Positions 15,307 to 21,175 of a stretch of 21,175 bases of DNA are shown here, one piece after another. Numbering within the stretch: position 1 is the first letter of the stretch; each line of letters begins with the position of its first letter. The notes below the pieces were generated by a model. The model searched no databases. It was not told the origin of the DNA and was given only the letters and a program-made list of their open reading frames with translations. Position numbers and translations under genes: made by a program. This DNA is from Acidobacteriota bacterium (GTDB lineage: Bacteria > Acidobacteriota > Terriglobia > Terriglobales > Acidobacteriaceae), in assembly GCA_003223595.1 (NCBI GenBank), contig QHVR01000406.1, positions 1-21,175 of the forward strand. Direction: 5' to 3'.

Positions 15307-15401
15307 AGCAGCCTCCATCCAGATTTGAAATGTTTGGGAATGCCCGCGAGAAACGGGGCATTCACGCCCCAAGTTGGCCCCAAGACCTAAAACTGGCTAG
15401 G

Positions 15402-15430
15402 ATGATCCTCTCAGAACCCGCAAAAGTCAA
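15402..15430 (-). promoter_or_regulatory. Promoter of the Ig-repeat esterase gene
   Basis: On the minus strand TTGACT (15425-15430) and GATCAT (15402-15407) are 17 bases apart, giving a start near 15395 and a leader of about 90 bases. A perfect TATAAT also lies just upstream (15433-15438) without a matching -35 box. This separates the esterase from lpxD transcription. Confidence 0.5.
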
Positions 15431-15524
15431 GGATTATAACGCCTAGGCAAGTTCTTCCTGGCCGGCCTTCGGCGTGGTTTCTAATCGTTGCAGTTCATCA
15501 GCAGCACAGAGAATCATCGTCATC

Positions 15525-16529
15525 TTATTTCTTTGACTTGTTGGCGCGCACCGACCGCACAATCTCTGGCAGCCGCGGCAAGATCGCGGAATATTTCAAC
15601 CATGTGCGATGATCCACCGCCGGCGATCCACTGACCAAAGCACCGGGCGCAATGTCTGCCGCCACGCCTGTCTGCGGTGTGACGATGGCGTTGTGGCCGA
15701 CCGTGCAGTGACCCACGACGCCAACCTGACCCGTCAAGATAACGCGATTTCCAATTACGGTTGATCCGGCCAATCCCACTTGAGCGCAGAGCAGGGAATC
15801 TTCTCCCACGTGCGTGCCGTGTCCAACTTGAACAAGATTGTCCACCTTCACTCCGCGCCCAATGCGGGTTTCGCCTACGCTGGCCCGATCGATGCACGAA
15901 TTCGCTTGAATCTCCACATCGTCGCCAATCACCACCGGAGCAGGCTGCGGAATCTTATGCCACTGTCCGGCGGCGGTTTTCGCGAAACCAAAGCCGTCCC
16001 CGCCGATCACGACTCCATTCTGCAGAAGCACGTTGCTCCCCAGGCGGCAGTTCTCGCGGACCACCGCATGAGCATGAGCGAAGAAGTTATCCCCGACCTT
16101 GGCTCCGCGATAAATCACCACATGCGCCAGCAGTACGGCATTAGCGCCAATCTCCACATCCTCGCCGATCACCACGTAGGGACCAATATGCGCACCCTTT
16201 CCAATCCGCGCGCTCGAATCCACCACTGCCGTGGGATGCACCCCCGCCGCATACGACTGGGCCGGATGAAACAACTCCAACGCCTGCGCAAACGATAAAT
16301 ACGGATCCTTCACCCGCAGCGTCGCGGTAGCAACAGCAGGGAAGTCCTCCGCCACGATCAACGCCGAAGCCTTCGTACTCCGCGCCGCCTGCGCGTACTT
16401 GGGATTCGACACAAAGGTCAACTCCCCGGGACCAGCCTCTTCAATCCCGTTGAGTCCTGTGATCTCGATGTCGGAAGCTGAATTTTCCAGACGAGCGTGC
16501 AAAGCGGAAGCGATTGCAGAAAGTTTCAT
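15525..16529 (-). CDS. lpxD: UDP-3-O-acylglucosamine N-acyltransferase LpxD
   Basis: A 334-residue enzyme of lipid A synthesis. It adds a hydroxyacyl chain from acyl carrier protein to the 2-amino group of UDP-3-O-acylglucosamine in the cytoplasm, as a trimer. Residues about 1-95 form the uridine-binding N-terminal domain (EEAGPGELTFVSNPKYAQ). From about 98 to 300 come left-handed beta-helix hexapeptide repeats (IGKGAHIGPYVVIGEDVEIG). GGDGFGFAK (176-184) and the catalytic His237 in NLVQVGHGTHVGE are intact. A C-terminal helix closes the chain. Length is normal. It is not next to lpxA, fabZ or bamA as in proteobacteria; its neighbours are the S53 peptidase (65 bases upstream) and the esterase. 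It may therefore be one of several copies. No strong ribosome site is seen before the ATG. Confidence 0.95.
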   Translation of the reverse strand: MKLSAIASALHARLENSASDIEITGLNGIEEAGPGELTFVSNPKYAQAARSTKASALIVAEDFPAVATATLRVKDPYLSFAQALELFHPAQSYAAGVHPTAVVDSSARIGKGAHIGPYVVIGEDVEIGANAVLLAHVVIYRGAKVGDNFFAHAHAVVRENCRLGSNVLLQNGVVIGGDGFGFAKTAAGQWHKIPQPAPVVIGDDVEIQANSCIDRASVGETRIGRGVKVDNLVQVGHGTHVGEDSLLCAQVGLAGSTVIGNRVILTGQVGVVGHCTVGHNAIVTPQTGVAADIAPGALVSGSPAVDHRTWLKYSAILPRLPEIVRSVRANKSKK

Positions 16530-16594
16530 GTCGTTGGGTGATACGCGAGTAAATGCTACATCATCTCGAACGGGCGAAGTCGCGTCGCAGTTCT

Positions 16595-19500
16595 CTACTT
16601 AATCACAAGTAGGAACGAGCCCTGCTGTTTGAGCGATCCCGCTGCCGCCGTCACAGTCACGACGTAGCTCCCCGCGGGTGTTCCCGGATCTTGCTGATGT
16701 GCTACTGGTGTGGCGCCTCCGCCTCCACCGCATGAGGGAAACACGGCAACAAGGCCCAGCAGCATCATTCCGAGCACCAGGGCGCCGCGGCGCCGCTTGT
16801 GTGGAGCAATCAGGAAAATGCACATCAGTGGCAGCCCACCGCCCAGGAGCACGGCGTAATAGCGCCGCTCACTCGATTGCTGCATAACGAGGTGAGCTGC
16901 CGCGGTGCTGATGGTAAGCGCCGCGGAAGCCACTGTAGTCGGGCCTTGTCCGGTAATCGGCGTCGTGGTACATGTGGCCTCCACGGGCAGGCCGCTGCAC
17001 GACAAAGTAACAGCCGTGGTGAAACCCGTCGAGGCGATGATGCCCACCGTGCTCGTGCCGCTCGTGCCAGGAGCGCTGATGCGAACGTTAGTTGGACCGG
17101 AGACCAACGCAAAACCGGGTTGCACCGTGAACGTCACCGGCGCGGTGCTGCTGCTTGCGCTGAAGCTCGGATCTCCCCCGTAGCTGGCAGAAATGCTGTG
17201 ATTGCCAGCGTCGAAACTGACGATCCCATCGCCGATCGAAGTATTCCCCTGGCTGTTGAGCGGTGGATTGTTCATGACCGTCACAGGAGGATTTACCTGC
17301 GGATTTGTAGATGGGATAGGTCCAAAGCTGTCAGTGAACGTGACCGATCCCGTGGCGATTCCTTTCCCCGAATTTCCTGCAACGTCCGCCCGCACAAAAA
17401 CTAAACTGCCGAACGGAAATGTGCCCGTAAGCGGATGCCCGCTCAGATCGGAGCCGAAGACACTCAGTGTAGTTGTGCTCGGCTCCGGGGTCACGGTGAG
17501 ATTGATTCTGTTGGAGTCACTGGGAGCATAAGTGCCGTCGCCGCTGTAGTGCGCCCAGACGGGATAAGGAATAGTCGCGCTCCCCGGCAAGGAAGCCGTC
17601 GAACCACTGCTGATTCCGCCATTCAGGCGTAACGAATCCAGAATGGTGCGATTCCTGCCTGAGTAGTTGTCGTAGTAGTACAGGACGACGTCGCCGGTGG
17701 GTGTGCCAGAAGTTGCCGCAACCGTTGCCGCAACGGCGACGGAATCACCGTGCGCGATCGTTATGTCACTTGAGCTGCTTTGCAGAGTCAGTTGGGTCGT
17801 AGTCGGATTGAATGTGACCGTGCTCCACTTCGCGATCAGGTTCGCGACATTCACTGATCCCAGCCCAGTTGCCAAATCGTACCCAGCGCCTGCCTGATAA
17901 TCGGAACTTAATTCTCCGGGAACCACGTTGTTTCCGACGGTCACATCATTGAAAATGCATGTTGCCGCAGGCAAGCCTAAAAGATTTGAGCCATTGCACT
18001 GCGACGGGTAAATGCCCTGCGCCGTCTGGGATGCAGCCAGCGAGTAGAGAACATAGTTCGCCTGTCCCTGTCGTCCTCCGGCGCTCTGGTCCACCAGGGC
18101 CATGATGCCCGCCATGGAAGGAGCCGCAGCCGAAGTGCCGCTCATGAAGTAGATGTGAATATAGCCTTGTGCGTCCGGAACACACGATCCTTCAAAGCAG
18201 AGCAGATATGGATCGTGTCCGGCAGACGTTAAGGAAATGTCGGGCACGTCGCGCACCCCGTCTTGCGGAATGTTCAGCCCAGCCCCGGACTGCCACGAGG
18301 GTTTCGGCACGCCCGCCGTGCTGCCGGCGGGAGAGATCTGACTATCTCCGATATTGCCGGCGCTGGCCCCACCGCTGCCCGCCCAAAGCCCGCTCGTCAG
18401 GCTGCTCTGGTTCCACACATTTTCAGGGATATACGAAAGTGCTGTCTCCGCAGGGGCTGCGGTAGAGGCCCAGTATTTGTTAGGGGTCCCGCTTTCATTG
18501 AACATCGTCCCGCCAACCGCCACATTGAAGGGTGTCGAGGCGAGCGCGCTTACGGAAACGGGGTATTTTGCGGGAGCATTGCTGGGAGCGTCACAGCCTT
18601 CTGCGCCGTTGTCACCTGCGGAAACAAAATAAGTGATGCCCTGGGCTGCCGCCTGTTCCGCCAGGGCATTAATCTCTTGCAGGCGCGAATCGGTGGCAAA
18701 GTATTCGCAACTGCCGAAGCTCTCCGTCATGATGTCGGTCAGATTGTTTTCGACGATGTACAACTCAGAGAGGTCGATGCCATCGGTGGTATTCGTACCT
18801 CCTGAGACAACAAACTCTACTGTTGCATACGGGGCGATCGCACTAGACCAAGTTGTGTCCAGCGTGGCCTCGGCCTCCTCTCCGCCTCCCTGATTGCCCG
18901 GATCAGGGCCGTTAACAATGATGTTGGGATAGCTACCTCCGAAAGAATTCATCCCGGTTCCGACGGTGTTAAGAAAATCGCCAACGTCCTGGCCACTGTT
19001 GTAGAGGTCGTTGCGCCCGACCACGCCAATGGTGACACCCGCTCCAGTCAAACTGTTGTAAGCCGGAACGATGTTGTAGATCACCGCGTAATCTTGTGGC
19101 TCAAGCGCATGCACCTGCTGGCCGTTCTGCGTAAATGTGATCTCCGGCCGTGCGCCACGCACGAGCCGTGCCGGGATCCGTTCCTGCACTACATGGCTTT
19201 GGGGCCGGCTGAAAAAATTGTGCATGGTCGCCACTCCGGCTACGGCAGGCGCCAGCGCCGCCGGGATCTGCGGATCAGTGGAGTTGGCCCAGTGCTGCTC
19301 GCCATTGACGATGTACTTGTGAATGGCGGTGTGAAACGTCTCCTGCACCTGGCTTGCCGACCCGGAAAACTCCAGCACGGTTCGCCCTTTGGGGGTCCCG
19401 ATTTGAAAGCCGTGGGCTTGCAACCATCCTGTAATGGTCTGCATGTCGGCATCGCTCGGGCCGAATTGTTTCCCAAATTCCTCCGGGGTCACCCACTTGT

Positions 19501-19846
19501 GATAGCTGGGCGCACGCTTGTCGTGCTGATCGTCAAGCAGTTTGCGTAGCGCCACTTGCTGTTCCGGACTCCGTTTCAGCACCAGCAGCATTCGCTGCAT
19601 GGGCAGCGTTGCCGGCGCAGTTCCTAAATCGAATTCTTTGCGGGCCAGATGATGGGTGTTGCCCCTCAGAGTCGTCAACTCCGAATCGTCCACTGCTTTT
19701 GTGATGAGCGGATGCGGCGCACTCATCATCTGCGCTCGGTCCTGTCCCCATCCGGCTCCGGCAAAGGCCAGAATGAAAACAGCAATCCACGTCAAACTGG
19801 AGAAAGACAAATACCTGCAGGGAAGAGAAGCCCCGAGACGGTACAT
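16595..19846 (-). CDS. S53 (pro-kumamolisin) serine-carboxyl peptidase with Ig-like domains
   Basis: A 1083-residue exported acid peptidase. ATG 19846 (GAGG just upstream) is preferred to GTG 19867. The signal peptide spans about 1-35. The activation pro-domain (about 48-210) has YHKWVTPEEFGKQFGPSDAD. The catalytic domain (about 245-655) opens with LEPQDYAVIYNIVP and holds the full triad: Glu326 and Asp330 in EATLD, and Ser572 in SGTSAAAPSMAG. The oxyanion Asp412 is in SAGDNGAEGC. FNDVT and GYDLATGLG supply the calcium site. Ig-like domains follow (about 660-990). Near the C-terminus two hydrophobic helices (about 997-1013 and 1021-1037) flank HKRRRG. Next comes SCGGGGG and a last strand set, PAGSYVVTVTAAAGS. 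The protein is thus anchored by a hairpin placed inside what looks like one Ig domain. It is divergent from the TonB receptor. Confidence 0.93.
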   Translation of the reverse strand: MYRLGASLPCRYLSFSSLTWIAVFILAFAGAGWGQDRAQMMSAPHPLITKAVDDSELTTLRGNTHHLARKEFDLGTAPATLPMQRMLLVLKRSPEQQVALRKLLDDQHDKRAPSYHKWVTPEEFGKQFGPSDADMQTITGWLQAHGFQIGTPKGRTVLEFSGSASQVQETFHTAIHKYIVNGEQHWANSTDPQIPAALAPAVAGVATMHNFFSRPQSHVVQERIPARLVRGARPEITFTQNGQQVHALEPQDYAVIYNIVPAYNSLTGAGVTIGVVGRNDLYNSGQDVGDFLNTVGTGMNSFGGSYPNIIVNGPDPGNQGGGEEAEATLDTTWSSAIAPYATVEFVVSGGTNTTDGIDLSELYIVENNLTDIMTESFGSCEYFATDSRLQEINALAEQAAAQGITYFVSAGDNGAEGCDAPSNAPAKYPVSVSALASTPFNVAVGGTMFNESGTPNKYWASTAAPAETALSYIPENVWNQSSLTSGLWAGSGGASAGNIGDSQISPAGSTAGVPKPSWQSGAGLNIPQDGVRDVPDISLTSAGHDPYLLCFEGSCVPDAQGYIHIYFMSGTSAAAPSMAGIMALVDQSAGGRQGQANYVLYSLAASQTAQGIYPSQCNGSNLLGLPAATCIFNDVTVGNNVVPGELSSDYQAGAGYDLATGLGSVNVANLIAKWSTVTFNPTTTQLTLQSSSSDITIAHGDSVAVAATVAATSGTPTGDVVLYYYDNYSGRNRTILDSLRLNGGISSGSTASLPGSATIPYPVWAHYSGDGTYAPSDSNRINLTVTPEPSTTTLSVFGSDLSGHPLTGTFPFGSLVFVRADVAGNSGKGIATGSVTFTDSFGPIPSTNPQVNPPVTVMNNPPLNSQGNTSIGDGIVSFDAGNHSISASYGGDPSFSASSSTAPVTFTVQPGFALVSGPTNVRISAPGTSGTSTVGIIASTGFTTAVTLSCSGLPVEATCTTTPITGQGPTTVASAALTISTAAAHLVMQQSSERRYYAVLLGGGLPLMCIFLIAPHKRRRGALVLGMMLLGLVAVFPSCGGGGGATPVAHQQDPGTPAGSYVVTVTAAAGSLKQQGSFLLVIK

Positions 19847-19998
19847 ACACACCTCGACTGGGATCACGGCTCACGAAATCGAACGGAGAGAGGGAAGGGA
19901 TGGGGCTCCGCCCGTTTCGCACCGCCAGCGCTCAGCCGGCGGACCAGAAACACTACATCAACCTTTCGTGCTTTTGCAATGAATTTCCAGCACTTCCC

Positions 19999-20060
19999 CT
20001 GTGTTCCTCTGTGTTTCCTGGGGTGCAGAAAAATGTGCGCAGAGGACAAGAGGAACGCAG
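19999..20060. repeat. Imperfect inverted repeat, CTCTGTG type
   Basis: The left arm CTGTGTTCCTCTGTGTTTCC (19999-20018) pairs imperfectly with the reverse complement of GGACAAGAGGAACGCAG (20044-20060) across about 25 bases. It lies in the 282-base gap between the divergent S53 and TonB-receptor genes. Its left arm resembles the block at 5784-5815. It looks like a dispersed intergenic element rather than a terminator, because no gene ends here. Confidence 0.5.
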
Positions 20061-20128
20061 CGGAGTAGCCTAGCCTTCGGGCACCCACTCGTTTCTCCGC
20101 CTTCCGTCGGTCTGGTAACTTAGTCCCG

Positions 20129-21175
20129 ATGCCGAAATGCCACGCCATCTTCATCTGCGCTATCTTTGCCGCGGCCTTTCCGCTCGCCAGGCTCTCAGCG
20201 CAAACCGCCCTCGTGGAAGGTACCGTTCGCGATTCGGCTGCGGCGGTCGTTGCCAACGCCTCGGTAACCCTGCAAGCCGGTTCTTATGATGCGAGCACCT
20301 TAACCGACATCAGCGGACACTTCACCTTCTCGTCCGTGCCCGCGCAATCCGGTGCCATCGAAGTCCGCGCGCCGGGGTTCGCACCCGCCCAGCGCTCCTG
20401 GACTGCTGCCACGGCCCATGCTGTTGTCGATATCTTGCTCGAACCCGCCACTGCCAGCGAACAGGTCACCGTTTCTGCAACCCGGACTGCCGTTCGCCTT
20501 TCGGAAACTCCCGGGAGCACAGTGTTGCTCTCGCAAGAGGATGTGATCGCCAGCCCCGCGCTCCGCGTCGATGACGTCCTCCGCCAGGTTCCCGGCTTCT
20601 CCCTCTTCCGCCGCTCTGACAGCCGCACCGCGAATGCCTCCAATCAGGGCGTCTCCCTTCGAGGCCTCGGAGGGACCGCCGCCAGCCGCGCCTTAGTGCT
20701 CGAAGATGGCTTTCCCCTGGTCGATGCCTTCGGAGGCTGGGTCTATTGGGATCGCGTTCCCCGCGAATCGATTTCCAGTGTCGAAGTCTTTCGCGGAGGT
20801 GCGTCCAATCTGTATGGCAGTGACGCTCTAGGTGGCGTCGTGCAGTTCCTGACCCGCCATCCCGAACGCCCGGCATTCACCCTCGAAACTTCATACGGGA
20901 ACGAGCAGACCCCCGACCTTTCCTTTTGGACCGGCACCCGCATTCAGCAATGGGATCTCTCGCTTGCCTCCGAGTTGTTCCGCACCAACGGTTTTATCCT
21001 CGTCCCAACTTCTCAGCGCGGCAGCGTTGACGCCCCGGCCAACTCGAGAGATGCTTCCCTGGAACTGACCATCGGACATCGCATCGGAGACAAAGGCCGA
21101 GTCTTCGCTCGCGGAAGCTTCTACACCGAATTTCGCCACAACGGTACGGCCATTCAAACTAACGATACGAGAATG
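20129..21175 (+). CDS. TonB-dependent receptor, N-terminal part
   Basis: The first 349 residues of an outer-membrane receptor; the frame is open to the window edge. Such receptors take up ligands too large for porins, using TonB/ExbBD energy. A signal peptide (MPKCHAIFICAIFAAAFPLARLSAQ) is followed by a carboxypeptidase-regulatory-like beta domain (about 27-105: VEGTVRDSAAAVVANASVTL, TDISGHFTFSSVPA). The plug (about 112-243) then follows: VTVSATRTAVRLSETPGS, DDVLRQVPGFSLFRR, GVSLRGLGGTAASRALVLED, ISSVEVFRGGASNLYGSDAL and GGVVQFLTR. The barrel has begun by residue 250 (FTLETSYGN). No clear ribosome site precedes ATG 20129. The regulatory domain is the usual arrangement in SusC-like and acidobacterial receptors. 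The ligand cannot be inferred. The partial extent is due only to the window edge. Confidence 0.92.
   Translation, partial: MPKCHAIFICAIFAAAFPLARLSAQTALVEGTVRDSAAAVVANASVTLQAGSYDASTLTDISGHFTFSSVPAQSGAIEVRAPGFAPAQRSWTAATAHAVVDILLEPATASEQVTVSATRTAVRLSETPGSTVLLSQEDVIASPALRVDDVLRQVPGFSLFRRSDSRTANASNQGVSLRGLGGTAASRALVLEDGFPLVDAFGGWVYWDRVPRESISSVEVFRGGASNLYGSDALGGVVQFLTRHPERPAFTLETSYGNEQTPDLSFWTGTRIQQWDLSLASELFRTNGFILVPTSQRGSVDAPANSRDASLELTIGHRIGDKGRVFARGSFYTEFRHNGTAIQTNDTRM

Noticed and set aside
14786..15328. 180-residue plus-strand open frame opposite the Ig-repeat gene
   Set aside because: It is an Ala/Val-rich antisense shadow of the repeats. It shows repeat-like periodicity only because the real gene does.

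Overview
The window looks like chromosomal DNA of a Gram-negative member of the Acidobacteriota (Terriglobia/Koribacter-like). That assignment is inference. It rests on a TonB-dependent receptor with an N-terminal carboxypeptidase-regulatory-like domain, a large S53 (pro-kumamolisin) peptidase with a membrane-hairpin C-terminus, an LpxD lipid A enzyme, several secreted Ig-repeat proteins and small orphan proteins of a style common in that phylum. No phage, transposase, CRISPR or biosynthetic cluster was recognised.

Layout. (1) 1-1.1 kb is a scarred region. It holds the C-terminal end of a sensor histidine kinase (-), an intact tRNA-Glu(UUC) with its own promoter (+), and the N-terminal remnant of an APC-type amino-acid permease (-). 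(2) 1.2-5.1 kb, all minus strand and read right to left, is an apparent ammonium-uptake module: outer-membrane beta-barrel porin, a 70-residue two-helix membrane protein, the ammonium channel Amt, and the PII signal protein GlnB/GlnK. A perfect hairpin lies between amt and glnK. (3) 5.15-5.87 kb has no convincing gene but carries several inverted repeats. (4) 5.9-7.55 kb holds a small conserved protein (+), a degenerate PilZ-domain protein (-) and a DUF5996 protein (+). (5) 7.57-9.45 kb, minus strand, holds a secreted OB-fold-like protein with a Q/N/P-rich repeat and a secreted mutarotase-like protein. (6) 9.6-12.1 kb, plus strand, holds an exported S9 prolyl-oligopeptidase-type peptidase and a small CxxC/HxxC zinc-finger-like protein. 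(7) 12.3-19.85 kb, minus strand, is transcribed in the order S53 peptidase, lpxD, then a lipoprotein-like PAF-acetylhydrolase-type esterase with five Ig-like repeats. (8) 20.13 kb to the right edge is the start of a TonB-dependent receptor, divergent from the S53 gene.

Working together. The clearest functional unit is porin-Amt-PII: passage across the outer membrane, conduction across the inner membrane, and cytosolic gating by nitrogen/energy status. The S9 and S53 peptidases, the esterase and the TonB receptor suggest a scavenging lifestyle based on secreted hydrolysis of polymers and uptake of the products. Many annotated starts were moved inward because a Shine-Dalgarno sequence, a signal peptide or a promoter decides the start. 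I found no clear evidence of a wholly new system. The best candidates for follow-up are the porin/small-membrane-protein/Amt/PII module, the membrane-interrupted C-terminus of the S53 protein, and the dispersed hairpin repeats.
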